Source of the DNA: Heloderma charlesbogerti
Taxonomy: Eukaryota > Chordata > Lepidosauria > Squamata > Helodermatidae
Length of the DNA: 64,000 nucleotides
Direction: 5' to 3'
NCBI GenBank assembly: GCA_026122225.1
Contig: JANEZZ010000523.1
Location: 124,001 to 188,000, forward strand
Positions 33,520 through 45,235 of the stretch are shown piece by piece. Under the pieces are notes generated by a model, which saw only the letters and a list, made by a program, of their open reading frames with translations, was not told the DNA's origin and did not search any database. Numbering within the stretch: the first letter of the stretch is position 1; each line of letters opens with the position of its first letter. The position numbers and the translations under genes were made by a program.

Positions 33520-34670
33520 GCACCCTCTTTTGCCCAATTTTTTTAGTCATGCATTTCCTTCCCCCCCATTTGTGGGTGGGGGACGATGGGTGATGTTAAC
33601 TTAAGCAAAACTCATTCAAAGAAGTACTCCAGGAATCTCACTGATTATTCCTGTGCATTTGCCTATACATAAGGAAGTGGGTTTGAACAGCTTTGCATAC
33701 TGAAGTAACCTACCACCTCAGCTCATATGTCTATATCACGGGGAGAATGTTCTCTTTGGGAATGGGGTGCTTAGCTCAAAGTTTCATAACTTGGTATACC
33801 TGGACAAGCAAGAACAGGAATGATGGTGTGCATGACAGCCTGTGAAGCAGGAGACCATGGGCTGCATAATGGTTATGGATGCTGGGAGTTGTAGTCTAAA
33901 AGACCTGGCACACCAGATTGGTGAAGGCTTGATTGGCTCATGCTTTAAACAACAGGTGTAATGAATGTATTCACACAATTCAAGAACTCTAGATTTGGTC
34001 TATAGTAACAAATACCAAATGAAACAAGTTGAAGCTAAATTATAATTTTAGAGAACACTGAAAGAAAGATAAGAATAGAAACCTTTACCACCTGGGATTA
34101 CTTTGCCCTAAAAAAATAATAATGTTGTGTCTTTGAACTCTCTTTTATAAACTGGGGCATATCATTAGATAAGAGAATGGCATTTATAGGTTTTGTCAGT
34201 GTTCGCACTTCTTTCTTCTTCTTTTTGCAACACTCCTGCAGAACTTTTTGAAAGTTGAATACAGATGCTTTTCACAACATCATATATCAGGAAGAGACGT
34301 TTGTGTGAATAATCCCTAATGAATAATTGATGAGACTAATTTAGCTTTCTTTGTGTTGTCAAAACTGTTCTGGCTAGCTTGTGATTTCCATATATATAAT
34401 GTGTGTGTGTATCTCCGTTGAAAACTATTCAGTGTGTGCATATCCCACTAAGTCTCTAGTCACAATGGTTCTCACAACAGAGTAGGAACCGGCAATTTGA
34501 GGCAGTATCCTAGGCTGCCCACATGCCAGCAGGACCCACCGCTAGAACAATGGGAAGCCAATGGTTGTTAGAGCAACCTGAAACAAGCAGAAACACTTGT
34601 TTCCACAAGGGGCAGTTCAGCAGAGCTCGGATAAAGGAGCTCTGCTCACCTGTCCCAATCTGGAAATGAG
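33520..34670. other. Mostly TE-poor stretch with a MITE fragment at 33858-33930
   Basis: The fragment holds 'gatgctgggagttgtagtc' and 'ccagattggtgaaggct', half of the hairpin MITE family at 10168-10733. Otherwise nothing recognised. Confidence 0.4.
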
Positions 34671-34675
34671 CATTT

Positions 34676-34882
34676 CTGGAGGGGCCGCAGCAGGAGGGGC
34701 CACAGCTCAGTGGCAGAGCTCCTGCTTGGCACCCAGAAGGTCCCAGTTTCGATCCCCGGCATCTCCAAATAAGGCTGGAAAAACTCCTCCCTGAAACCCC
34801 AGGGATCCGCTGCCAGTCAGTGTCGACAATACTGGGCTAGATGGACCAAAGGTCTGACTCAGTATGAGACAGCTTCCTATAG
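34676..34882 (+). mobile_element. tRNA-derived SINE with CR1-like tail
   Basis: It has a pol III A box (AGCTCAGTGGCAGAGCTC) and B box (AGTTTCGATCCCCGG) at tRNA-like spacing, then 'gggatccgctgccagtcag', 'tactgggctagatggaccaa' and the tail 'ctgactcagtatgagacagc' / 'ttcctatag'. This is a common reptile SINE layout. It is not a tRNA gene: there is no acceptor pairing and a long SINE body follows. Confidence 0.85.
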
Positions 34883-35056
34883 TCTCATCTTCTTTCCTGG
34901 ATTCTCACAGGAGCCAAATCTTCGTGTCAGTTATATCGTTGTCTAATCTGAAACGGTGACTGCAGTGTTGTTGAGTCTAAAATAGTAACATTGAATATGA
35001 TTTCATTGGACCTCAGTCAGAGAAAGCCCGTTTTCCATAAAAGGGTGCATCTCTGA

Positions 35057-35524
35057 TAGGGATGGATTGACTCTCCCATGCCCAGCTTTGTCAGGTGCTC
35101 GCTGAGCTGCTGCTGCCCAGCCCTCCTCGCGGTGCTGTGCGAGCTTCGTCACGGCCCAGCAAGTGCCCGGCGAAGCTGCGGGGCTGCCTGTCCTCCCTTG
35201 CAAACCACCGTTGGGTGCAACAGTGGCAGCTCAGGCACTTCCAGGTAGGTGATGTTGTGCACTTGGCAGCCACGAATGCTTCATTCACACCTGTAATGTC
35301 ATGTAGATGCCCCCTTTACAGCAGCCAACATCCGAAAGCACCTGAGTCGCCAGTGTTGCGCATAGTGGTGGCTTCCTAGTGAGGATGGGCAGCTGCTGGG
35401 TGCTCACCAAGCCGCAGGGTGGTCGCCGGTCCGGTCCGTGAGCACCCCACGGTCCAGCAAGCGGGGTCTGGGAGGGCGGGCGAAGGGGAGTCCATCAGAG
35501 CCACGGACTCTCACGACATCCCTA
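35057..35524. mobile_element. hAT-like MITE with TAGGGATG ends and perfect 8-bp TSD, GC-rich
   Basis: It starts TAGGGATGGATTGACTCTCC and ends GACTCTCACGACATCCCTA. Both flanks are ATCTCTGA (35049-35056 and 35525-35532). The interior is GC-rich ('cccagccctcctcgcggtgc', 'ggtcgccggtccggtccgtg') without the palindrome chains, and without a transposase. Confidence 0.85.
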
Positions 35525-35539
35525 ATCTCTGACTTCCTT

Positions 35540-36680
35540 TGGTCATCAGTGTTGCATACTTCAGCAACCTGATTCTTGGTGTGGTTGTGCAGTATGTGGT
35601 TGCGCAGCCGAGCAGAGTGGCTCGCTCTGCCTCTGGAGAAAAGGAAGAACTTTGATTCAAATGTACATCGATCCCTTTAATTTAAGTTACCAGTATAACA
35701 AAATTATGTAATACCATGACTTCGGCATTAGTCTAATTACGTGTGTGGCTAGATTTGAATGCATTTATCTTATTTCTTAAAGGGCCAAATGAACTCCCGT
35801 AGTCCTATTACTTACGAATATTCTTCAGTTTTGCCCTGTGTTATTCAGAAGCTCTGGCCTAAAGACATACGCAAACCTCAAATGGGTTGGTTCTATGATT
35901 CTTTGACAATACTCTTTAGAAGAATGGGCAGTGTGGATAGGAAGCCCCTTGTATGAATGAATAAAGGAGTACCTAGACTACACTTCAAGGCATCTGGAGA
36001 CTGAGACATGACACATGCTCTTCTCTGCTGTGTGTACAAATGTGGTTGTGAACCAAGGCCATTGCATGAAAACACCTGTGCAAGTAGGACCTGCTCATCC
36101 ATTACCCCCCAAAAAACACACTCCCCCACCCCTTTTTAGAGCAGATAGACTGCATGAGCTGGGTTTGCTTGTGCAGGAATTTCCATGCACAGGCCCTGAT
36201 TCATAGCCAATGTCCTCTATGCTATGTGGTAGAAGAAGCATTAGCTTGAGGCTTTTTCTGAGGTCAGCCACGAAGCAGTTGATTTTGGTCTGAACCCTAA
36301 AGAAGGCCCACCGCCTAAACTGCCTCTAGCCCAACATGCTGGCTGTGCCACCCAGCTTCCCTCAGTGTTGAGCCTCTGTGGTTGTGGCTGGTGTCCACCA
36401 TTTTTAAATTCCCCTACAATGCGTCTGAGGCTCCAGTGCAGCTCCAGAGCAATGCTAGGCTGAGTCTTCAGAGGCACGGAGGGGAAATTAAAATGGGAGG
36501 CACAAGCAGGAGCACTTGTTGCCTAGACTGGATTTTTCTGTTGCTGCTGTTGCACCCACCTCTGATAACCAAGGTGAGGGGAGGGCAGCACCATGACCTC
36601 TGAGGGGCCTACTGAAGGAAGGGGCCACCCCCAAGGGGCCTACCTGGGGAGCGGTGTGGCCACTTACGCATCGCCAAAAG
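35540..36680. other. TE-poor stretch, no gene seen
   Basis: No recognisable repeat family or protein motif. Confidence 0.35.
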
Positions 36681-36689
36681 AAGACACAG

Positions 36690-36970
36690 ATTTGCATGAA
36701 ATTTGCATATGGTGATATATATCCATATCTACAAATTTGGAAATAGTTACTATAATTTAAATAAAATACATCTCATCATAGTAGGGGAAGACTGTGACCA
36801 GGTGACCTTTGTGCCTGCTCAGTCTCTTGTCCAGGTGCTATTGATAGGCAACTTCAAGGCCCAGCTCTCCCTTTTGAGAGAGGTTCTTGATCTTCAAACT
36901 GGACTTGGACTAGACAGCACTCTAAACAGAACACGTCTTCAAATAGAGGAGCGACCTCTGTAAAGTTAGT
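36690..36970 (+). repeat. Unclassified interspersed repeat, copy 2
   Basis: Inverted partner of 33235-33515. It carries 'ggggaagactgtgaccagg', 'cttgtccaggtgctattga' and 'caaatagaggagcgacctct'. The frame at 36703-36963 has no recognisable domain. Confidence 0.7.
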
Positions 36971-36974
36971 GCTG

Positions 36975-37550
36975 TGCCAAAATTTTCTTGCACATTTTTT
37001 CAACCATTCCTGTTCAATTTGATAGAAAAGAGATTACTTTTGAAAAGACATTTGAAAGACAAGAAATTTTGGAGAAATTCTCATAGGCTGAGTCTGGGAT
37101 TCTTGTGCTTACTATACTTACGATGTGGCCGGGGAGTATGGGCAAGAGTCCTGTCATTCATTCTTTCATCATCTGTAGCCTGTAGCCTCCTTGGCTTCCT
37201 GCACTTCCATTAAAACCCACAGGTTGCAGAGCAATTGAAAGATGTGTAATAGGAAGGGAAAAACACTCACAGCACCCTCAGACACCTCCGAGTGATTTGT
37301 TAAATTCAAAAACTCCACCCAAAGAAATTCAAAATAAACTGTAAAACCTCCTTGCGGGAGACATCTTGCGGAGAAAAGTTCCGAGATTTTGCTTTGCTTA
37401 CCCCCCCCCCCGCAGAAATAAAATGCCACTTTGAGGAATTTTCTCCAAGTTTTCTTTACCTTTTTGTGTGTGTAGGGGCCCCCTCCACCAACAATGCCCC
37501 CAAACGATGCCAAGTATGGAGCATTGTGGAGGATGCAAAATAGGGACTAA
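36975..37550. other. TE-poor stretch, no gene seen
   Basis: No recognisable repeat apart from a C run at 37401-37411. Confidence 0.35.
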
Positions 37551-37559
37551 GCTGCCGAC

Positions 37560-38324
37560 TAGGGATGGACGAAAGTCACTTACCTGATCCCGAAGCTTGC
37601 TTCACGGTGGGGGAGAGGCGCTCCCTCACCGTTTCTGGCCGCGAAACCTCCTGCCGGGACGCAAATGGCGGTGGCCGTAGCCTGGCCTGCAGTCAGCCGT
37701 GATAGGCTACGTAAATGTTTACGTAGCCTATCACGGCTGACTTTGAAAAAAACAAAAAAAGCACATACGCAAATGGCGGTGCCCATGGGCACTGCCATTT
37801 GCATTCCTTATTTTGGCATGGGTAGTCTACGTAAATATTTACATAGACTACAGCGAAAATAGCGTTGCCCTTATTTTCACCGTAGTCTATGTAAATATTT
37901 ACGTAGACTACCTGTGCCAAAATAAGGAACGCAAATGGCAGCGCCCATGGGCGCCGCTATTTGCGTACGTGCTTCCCCCCCCCCAAAGTCAGCTGTGATA
38001 GGCTATGTAAACATTTACGTAGCCTATCACGGTGTTTTTTGAAAATCTAGCCGTGATAGGCTACGTAAATCTTTACGTAGCCTATCACGTTTGTTTGTTT
38101 GTTTGTTTGTTTTACTTGGAAATGGTGGTGGCAGCCGGTCGGAAGACTGGCCGCCGCCGCTGCTGAACTGCTGCCGGGAGCCGCCGCCGCCAGGGACATT
38201 CGTTCAAAGTAAGTCCCATCCGGGGGGGCAGGGGGGCAGACCGTTTCTCCACCAATTTCAGGGGGCCGAATGCGTTGGCATTCGGCCTTCCGGAGATTCG
38301 TGGAGAAATTCTCTGACATCCCTA
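37560..38324 (-). mobile_element. Palindrome-chain hAT-like MITE, copy C (right end first)
   Basis: It starts TAGGGATGGACGAAAGTCAC and ends TTCTCTGACATCCCTA. Flanks CTGCCGAC (37552-37559) and CGTGCCGAC (38325-38333) agree apart from one extra base. Palindromes of the GTGATAGGCTACG type lie at 37699-37734, 37995-38030 and 38053-38088; GTAGTCTACG-type at 37822-37851 and 37882-37911; CAAATGGCGG-type hairpins at about 37769-37802 and 37931-37967. Layout is that of copy B with one outer palindrome and part of the centre lost. Confidence 0.88.
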
Positions 38325-38737
38325 CGTGCCGACACAGTTGCTGTTGTTTGACACTTGCACTGGCAGTGCAAAAACAAAATCCCTTATGAAAATAGAAGGA
38401 AGCTGTACTGTGACCCGTGCCGTTGGTGAGAAACTGTTGGACAATTTCTCCTCCCCCTTGAGAAATGTGCTGAAATTGTTTCTCTGCCTATAAATAGGAC
38501 GGAGGATTTCAAGAGGCCATTGTTGCACAGCTCTGTGAAAAGTAGGACACATGGCCACCCTACCAGGAATCCTGCTACTGATGGGCTCACTTGGGGGAGC
38601 CTGAGGGCCTTGTCAGACTTGGCACTGTCCTGCTCATTCCTGCTCACATCCTGCTACTTATGTGTGATCTGACTCTTCACCTGCTCAGGGTTTTTTTTTT
38701 TGTCCTTAGTTCAGATACAAGCAGAAGCCTATTTATT

Positions 38738-38988
38738 TCTTTGTTTTTTGGTTGTTTATGTTATCATTACATTTATGTTGTGCCTTTTTTCCTCTTGCAA
38801 GGAACTGAAGGTGGTTCACCTCCTCCTCTCCATTTTATCCACACAACAACCCTGTGAGGTAGGTTAGGCTGAGAGTCAACGACTGGCACAAAGTCACCCA
38901 GTGAGCCTCATGGCTGAGTGTGGATTAGAACCTGGATCTCCTGAGTCCCAGTCTCTCTAACCACTATGCCACACTGGCTCCCTATGGC
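38738..38988 (-). mobile_element. MIR-like (CORE/tRNA) SINE
   Basis: Reverse-complement order of a MIR-type SINE: 'ccattttatccacacaacaa', 'ccctgtgaggtaggttag', 'aaagtcacccagtgagcct', 'tggattagaacctggatctc' (B-box side), 'ctctaaccactatgccacac' (A-box side). A sister copy is at 63066-63329. Confidence 0.75.
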
Positions 38989-39260
38989 AGGAGGGGCTCA
39001 TCTGCAGTACTATGTGAAGGAGCAGTCAGATAAATTCACATTCGAATATTATATTATACAATAATAATAATATTACTTCACATTATAATTCTATCAGTAT
39101 AGTTTCCAGCAGAATACAGGTGGCCGGAGGACTGGTAACCCCTTGGACGAGTGGCCCATTCCACTGACAAGCTTTCTTTCTCATTTCTAAGCACAAGGGC
39201 CATCACTGCATTCACAGAGTCTTCACATGGGCCTGGAGGTCTGTGCCCTGCCCTGTGTGA

Positions 39261-39541
39261 CACTGGGGCTGTTCGCACAACATGCTAACCCACGCTCAAG
39301 TGTGGGTTGAGTCTGAGTTGTTTGTTGAACCATGCAGTGTGTCTCATTTTTCTCGAATAACTGCTGGGTTGTTCAAAGTGGTTAGAAAGCCACACTGCAT
39401 GATTAATAAGCCACCCCGTGGAAAATGTCCTCTGTTCAGACACCACGCTAGCCCACAGTTCAACAAACCAGTCACAGTTCAACAACAACCCACACTCAAC
39501 CACTGAGTGTGGGTTGGTGTGTTGTGTGAACAGCCCCACTG
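39261..39541. mobile_element. Inverted-repeat MITE ('ctgttcgcacaac' termini)
   Basis: 'ctggggctgttcgcacaaca' at the left pairs with 'tgttgtgtgaacagccccac' at the right; 'aacccacgctcaagtgtggg' has its counterpart 'cccacactcaaccactgagt'. The ends look like hAT-type termini but the target duplication is unclear. Confidence 0.7.
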
Positions 39542-39544
39542 TAT

Positions 39545-40460
39545 GTCAGTCCCTATGAATCACAGCATGGAAGCAATGGCCTACTAATTAACTCTGCTTT
39601 GGCACATTTTTATTAGTATAGAGTTATTGTTGTTAATACTCCTAACTAATAATGCATTGAGGTTTAAGTTTTCTTGCCCTTATGTCTAAGAGGCTTATAC
39701 TGTTAACACACCATTTCTGACTCCTTACTGTAAAACAGTAAGGAGTCAGAAATGGTGTGTTAACAGTATCAGTGTTATTGGAAAGCCCTGGCTGATCTGT
39801 GGGAGTTGTGTTGACTAAGAGAGAAAGACGATACGCAGGCTTGCTATACAAGCACGTACCAGCAGTGTTATTAGGGCATAAAGCTGTTAGATTTTTTTTT
39901 AAAAAAAAATTTGTGAGGAAAGAATGAGGTATTATGGCTTTGGGGCACCATTTTCTTAGGTGGTTTTAATTGAGGGAGTTGACTGAAGAGGATTTATATG
40001 CACAAGGATTTATATTGTCTCCTTTCAAACACATCAAACTATAGAATTTTGAACACATAGGGCTTAAAAAAAAGCCTGTCCCCTCATTGCCATCTCTTCG
40101 TTCTAACAGAAACTGCTTTCTGTTTCCATGCCAACAGTTTGTTTGAAAGTTCAAATGTGCTACACTTAATTGTCTTGAATGTGAAGGTCTCTCTCTTATG
40201 AATGCTGTTGGTTTTCTATTCAAATTTAATAAGCATGCCTAATGGGGAAGACATTACTTTAGAACAAAATAAAGCCACAGGAGGTGGGACGGTGGGAGGT
40301 GGGTTGCTACCAAAAATACTGAACAGGAAGAGACAGCATCAATAGGAAATAAAAGAAAGATGGTTCTTTTAGCTATGTTTGAATATGTTTTCTTACCTTT
40401 TTTATCAGACTTTCTCATTCATTTAGCTTATGAGCTTCTGCCACCTTGGAATCATCACTT
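39545..40460. other. TE-poor stretch holding one perfect palindrome (39697-39769)
   Basis: Otherwise no recognisable repeat or gene; T/A run at 39892-39910. Confidence 0.4.
39697..39769. repeat. Perfect 73-bp palindrome (35-bp arms, 3-bp spacer)
   Basis: The arm ATACTGTTAACACACCATTT... at 39697-39731 is repeated exactly in inverted form at 39735-39769, separated by AAA. There is no mismatch in 35 pairs. Outside the arms the symmetry stops at once, and no transposon-like termini or target duplication are visible. Confidence 0.95.
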
Positions 40461-40463
40461 TGG

Positions 40464-40746
40464 CCCAGTTCACACATAACAACAACCCAGGGTATGGGTT
40501 GAGTATGGGTTGTTGTTGAATTGTGGGTTGTCGTTATGTGAAAACCCTGCACTGTGGTTTAACTATGGGTTGTTAACCACAAACATCCCAGGAAGAGAAC
40601 CCATGGTTTGTTGTTGGGTTGTGAGCTCTGGGTTGTTCATGGTTAATAAACCATAGTTAAACCATAGTGCAGGGTTCGCACATAATGACAACCCATAATT
40701 CAGTGACAACCCATACTCTGGGTTATCCTTACATGCAAACCAGGTC
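40464..40746. mobile_element. Inverted-repeat MITE ('acaacccagggtatgggttg' family)
   Basis: Left 'cccagttcacacataacaac' pairs with right 'gttatccttacatgcaaacc'. Inner arms 'gtgaaaaccctgcactgtgg' and 'accatagtgcagggttcgca' are also inverted. Several ACAACCCA/TGGGTTGT units make it partly self-similar. Related in style to 39261-39541 and 21046-21186. Confidence 0.75.
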
Positions 40747-40759
40747 AGTGAGTAAGAAT

Positions 40760-41285
40760 GCAGAATCAACATTTCAGGGAAAAATCTCATTAAAACACTT
40801 TTAATACGTTACATTGGATAGATAGAAGTGGGACGTGGGATCCTGCGCACCATCCTCATTCCCTGTTGCTGTATGTTTGGTTCAAGATATGCACAGACCC
40901 TACACAAATAAGGATCTTTCCATGTCAGCTTAGTTTCCTCTGACATGCAAGTTTTGTTATGTGCAAAGAGTTTTTGACATTGGAAAGCATCCAGCCATGA
41001 AATTCTCCACCTGTAGTCTGAAGTGGTTCATCCCAGGAACAGTCTTACCCCCCTTGCCTGCTGTGTGTATGATTTAGGGCTGAGCAACAGGAAAAGAGAT
41101 GTTGTCAAAGTTCATAACTTGTCAAAGTTCAGAGTATGGATTTGTCTAGGTCTTAATACTTATATTATGAACTAAGTTGAATTTCTTGCAGAAGTCCCAG
41201 CGTGACATGTGAAATGAAATTCTCCACTTGTGTGGCTCACTTTCAGGCTGCTGTGTAGGTGCATGTTCAAAAGTTGTTTAATGTT
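40760..41285. other. TE-poor stretch, no gene seen
   Basis: A short duplication of 'tgtcaaagttca' near 41104-41131; otherwise nothing recognised. Confidence 0.35.
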
Positions 41286-41289
41286 AGCC

Positions 41290-42800
41290 TTTCACTCACA
41301 AAGAAACCCTCAAAAAGGTGGTGGGGGGAAGATCCAGGCAATTACCAGGCACCTTGGCATCAATACCTGGAAAGGTTCTAAAGCAGATAATTGAGCAATC
41401 AGTCTGTCAGCATTTAGGAAAGAAAAGCCCTGGGATCATAAAGAGCCAGCACAGTTTTTCCAAGAATAAGGCATGCCAGACTAACCTTATCTCCTTTTTT
41501 TGATAGCGTTACTAGTAGGGATGTCGGAGAATTTCTCCATGAATCTCCGGGAGGCCGAATGCCAACGCATTCGGCCCCCCAAAATTGGTGGGGAAATTCT
41601 CCGCCCCCCCGTCCCCCCCAGGATGGGACTTACCTCCTGCGGATGTCCCTTGCGGCGGTGGGTCCCGGTGGCGGTTCGGTGGTGGCGGCGGTGGCCGGTC
41701 TTCCGACCGGCTGCCACCGCCGCCATTTCCAAGTAAAAAAAAAAAAAGTGATAGGCTACGTAAAGATTTACGTAGCCTATCACGGCTAGATTTTCAAAGT
41801 CAGCCGTGATAGGCTACGTAAATCTTTACGTAGCCTCTCACGGCTGACTTTGAAAATCTAGCCGTGATAGGCTACGTAAATCTTTACGTAGCCTATCACT
41901 TTTTTTTTTTTTTACTTTACTTTTTTCTTTCGCGGCCGGAGAGGCGGGGCGCTCCCCCCTGGCCAGAATTTCGGCAGGGAGGGACGGGGCGCCTCCCCAC
42001 CCGCCAAGAATTTCGGGGGGAGAAACGGAGTGCCTCCCCCCCCCAAAAAAATCTGCAGGACCAGGTAAGGGACTTTTGTCCATCCCTAGTTACTAGCCTG
42101 CTAAATCAGGGGAATGCTGTGGTCATAGTATATCGTGATTTCAGCAAGGCTTTCAACAAAGTCCCCGATGATATTCTGGTTGGCAAGCTGGTAAAATGTG
42201 GGCTAAATGATGCTACTGTTTGGTGGATTTGTACCTGATTGATGGATCATACCCAAAGAGTGCTCACTGGTGGGTCCTCGTCTACCTGGAGAGAAATAAC
42301 AAGTGGGGTGTTCCTCTTTCTCTTTTTGCTTCAGTCAGACCTCACCTGACTACTGCATCTAGTTCTGGGCACTTTAAGAATGGAGTTTAAGAATGATATT
42401 GACAAAGTGGAACGTGTTCAGAGGAGGGCAATGAAGATTGTGAGAGGTCCGGAGACCAAATCCTATGAGGAAAGGTTGAAGGAGTCGAGTTGAGTATGTT
42501 TAGCCTGGAGAAGAGACCATTAGGACTAATTTAGGAGGAAATATGAGAGCCATTGTCAAATAACATAAGGGCTGTCTCATAGATGACAGAGCAAATTTGT
42601 TTTCTGTTGCTCCAGAGGGTAGGACCCAAACCAATGGATTGAAATTACAAGAAAAAGGATTTAGACTAAACATTGGGAAGGGCTTCATGTTGGTAAGAGC
42701 TGTTCAACAATGGAACAGACTGCCACCACAACAGGTAGTGTTCCCTTTTGTTAGGAGTTTTTAAGAGTCTGGATGGCCACTTATCAGGGGTTCTGCAGTA
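41290..42800 (+). pseudogene. CR1 reverse transcriptase ORF remnant
   Basis: Fragments of an ORF2-type RT are readable in order but broken by the 573-bp MITE at 41516-42088, a stop after WWICT near 42237, the deletion near 42305, and later stops and frameshifts. In CR1 elements the protein has an endonuclease followed by RT; the endonuclease is not present here, consistent with 5' truncation near 41290. Non-functional. Confidence 0.8.
41516..42088 (+). mobile_element. Palindrome-chain hAT-like MITE, copy D, inserted in CR1
   Basis: It starts TAGGGATGTCGGAGAATTTC and ends CTTTTGTCCATCCCTA. Both flanks are GTTACTAG (41508-41515, 42089-42096), an exact 8-bp duplication that also fits the hAT preference nTnnnnAn. 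Three GTGATAGGCTACGTAA-type palindromes of 36 bases at 41748-41783, 41806-41841 and 41864-41899 are separated by 22-base linkers that are inverses of each other ('ggctagattttcaaagtcag' and 'ctgactttgaaaatctagcc'). Left-end near-palindrome GGCCGAATGCCAACGCATTC at about 41552. No CAAATGGCG-type hairpin in this copy. Confidence 0.92.
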
Positions 42801-42889
42801 GTGGATTTCCTACATCAGCAGGGGTTTGGACTAGGTGATGTTTGAAGTCCCTTCCAACACTATGATTTTATGATTGATTGCTCTGAACT

Positions 42890-43470
42890 ACATGACCAGA
42901 GCACCCAACCAAGTTGTCTGGTGAGTCATCTTCTCTCTATTTGAGTCAATTCTCTTGTTTTTTCTAAATATTTTTATGGGCTTACTTCCCACAGTAACAG
43001 TGTTTGTTAAAGGGGACCCACCCATTCACGATGTCCATGTTATGATGAGTCAAGAGTCCAATTCATAGCTAACTGAAGTTTCTGCGTGTTCATCATGTCA
43101 CTCAAATCTGTTCTTCAGCCAATATTGCTGATTCATTGAGACCCATTTTGCTGAGCCGTTCCAATTATTTTAAACCCTTTCAGTTATGTCATCTTAGTAT
43201 GTAATTAATTTGGCATAATGATTTCATTACTGATATCAATCTATATCCACATAGCACCATTGCAGTCAAGGTTTCAACAATGCTACACATTCTAGAGAGG
43301 AAGTAGCCATGTTAATTTGTTATAGCAAACACAAAAAAAGTAATGTAGCGCCATTAACGGTTAAGAGGGATATGGAAAGCCTATGCCATAATTACTCTGT
43401 TTCTCTTTATAGTGATACCAGATTCTCTAATAGTAGTTAAGAATGCAAAAGTAAGCTATTTTTGGTTGGC
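42890..43470. other. TE-poor stretch, no gene seen
   Basis: No recognisable repeat family or protein motif. Confidence 0.35.
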
Positions 43471-43474
43471 ACCA

Positions 43475-43715
43475 CATGGGCAGTATCTAATTGGGGCTTT
43501 CCATGTGCAGCCAGTCCTGCTGGCCCCAGTCTGCAAGTGGCCCCTACCACTTGTGTGGCACAATATAGTGTTTCCAGGGGCAAGCCTGCAAATGAGCAGA
43601 AATGGAAGGGCAGAGGATGTTTCTGCTCATTTTGGGGCTGGCCTCCAGGAGGGCTATATCACATTGCACAAGGACTGGCCACATGCAGAAGGCCCCAACT
43701 GCCCCATGAATTCTC
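43475..43715. repeat. Diverged long inverted repeat (probable MITE)
   Basis: 'catgggcagtatctaattgg' / 'tttccatgtgcagccagtcc' at the left pair loosely with 'aaggactggccacatgcaga' / 'ccaactgccccatg' at the right. Inner arms 'ctgcaaatgagcagaaa' and 'tttctgctcattttgggg' flank a loop of about 21 bases. No target duplication identified. Confidence 0.55.
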
Positions 43716-44782
43716 CATAAAATGTCTAAAATTATTTCAGAGATAATAATCTGTTCAATTATTACTGCAGAAATTCCAATTTGACACATACTCTTTTGTT
43801 CCTGTTTTCAAAAATGTATTCCTTAGAATGTAGGATTTGTAAAAATTCTTATCGATTCACTTTCTAGACCTTGTAAAGTATCCCAAAATATATCTCAGTA
43901 ATGTGTTGGCCAATGTTGAAAAATGACAAGAATTTGGTTAACTTTGAGATAAGAAATGATACATAACTTGATAATACAGATTTGGTATTGTGACAAAGCA
44001 TATTAGTGTCGCCCAGGACCTAGTATGAAATGTAAATGTTGTTGAACAAATTGGAAACATTGATCACAGTGCTATCAGATTTTTTATACATTTAAGTGGA
44101 AAATTGCCCAGGAAGTCACAACACAGTCACAGTCTTCCTCTTCAGAAGAGGAAACTTCTCTAAAATGAGGTAACTGGTGAAAAGAAAGTTAAAAGGGGGA
44201 GTCAAGAGGATTTAATCCCTTCAAAATACTTGGAAATACATTTGGAAATTACTCAAAACCACAATAATAGAAGCGCAGCTGAAATGTATACCACAGGTTA
44301 GGAAAGGTAGCACCAAGTCCAAGAGGTTGCTGGCATGGTTAATGAGCAGTGTTAAGGGAGCTATTAGAGAAATGAGAGCTTCCTTCAGAAAATGGAAGTC
44401 TTGCCCCAGTGAGGAAAACAAAAGGCAGAACAGAGAACAAGCTTGCACAAAGGCGATGCAAGCAGACAATAAGAGATGCAAAAAAGCAGCTTGAAGAGCA
44501 TATCGCTAATAACATCGAGGCCAACAATAAAGAATTATTTAAATGTATCAGAAGTAGAAAACCAGCTATGGAGGCAGTTGGACCGTTGGATGACAATGGA
44601 GTTAAAAGAGTACTGAAGGAGGACAAGGAGATTGCAGAGAAGCTGAATGAATTCTTTTCATCTGTCTTCACTGCAGAAGATATAGGACAGATACCTGTGC
44701 CTGAACTGATGTTTTCAGGAAGGGAGTCTGAGGTACTGAGGCAAATAGTGGTGACAACCTTATTGATAAACTGAAAGCAAAT

Positions 44783-45235
44783 TAGGAGTGTATGAACCCC
44801 ACTCACCCATCTGGTCTGGGGCATCCGCTGGGGGGGGAGGCGATCCGTCCCTCCCCCTGGAATCCTTCCCGGCTGGCTCCGCTCCATGGCAAGTCCACGG
44901 AGCAGCCAGCTGGTCCGTCCACAGCCAGACTTCCGTCCGCTGCCACGCAAATGGCGTCCGACGTAGCGGATGCCATTTGCATCCCTGCCCTTGGCCGTGA
45001 TAGGCTACGTAAATATTTACATAGCCTATCATGGCCAAGGGCGGGGATGCAAATGGCATCCGCTACGCTGGATGCCATTTGCGTCCACAGCCCGGCAGCG
45101 GATGGCTGTGGATGACAGCGGATGGACCCGGACCAGCCAGCGCCAGGTAGGGTCCGTCCCTACCAGACTTCGTGGGGTGGTGGTGGGGAGCAGTCCGTTC
45201 CACCATGGACTCTGTGGATTTCTCCACCATCCCTA
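44783..45235 (-). mobile_element. Palindrome-chain hAT-like MITE, copy E, inserted in CR1
   Basis: It starts TAGGAGTGTATGAACCCC and ends ATTTCTCCACCATCCCTA. Flanks AAGCAAAT (44775-44782) and CAGCAAAT (45236-45243) match at 7 of 8, and removal restores the CR1 reading LKANKSLGPDG. It is the shortest copy: one GTGATAGGCTACG-type palindrome at 44997-45032 flanked symmetrically by CAAATGGCGTCC-type hairpins at 44946-44982 and 45047-45084. The whole 44946-45083 block is therefore palindromic about 45014. Confidence 0.9.

Larger units (their letters stand above)
41290..42885 (+). mobile_element. CR1 LINE, internally deleted, split by MITE copy D
   Basis: The 5' part (41290-41507) encodes RT motifs (GKVLKQIIEQSVCQHL, SQHSFSKNKACQTNLISFF). 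After MITE copy D it resumes at about 42097 with VIVYRDFSKAFNKVPDDILV (RT motif A region) and ends near 42300 at TWREITSGV. It then jumps to the C-terminal region (about 42370: DKVERVQRRAMKIVRG). The RT catalytic FADD region is missing. The 3' tail near 42860-42885 ('cttccaacactatgatttta' then 'tgattga') is the CR1 terminus. Confidence 0.85.

Noticed and set aside
34676..34760. Functional tRNA gene
   Set aside because: A and B boxes are present, but there is no cloverleaf with acceptor pairing, and a long SINE body follows.
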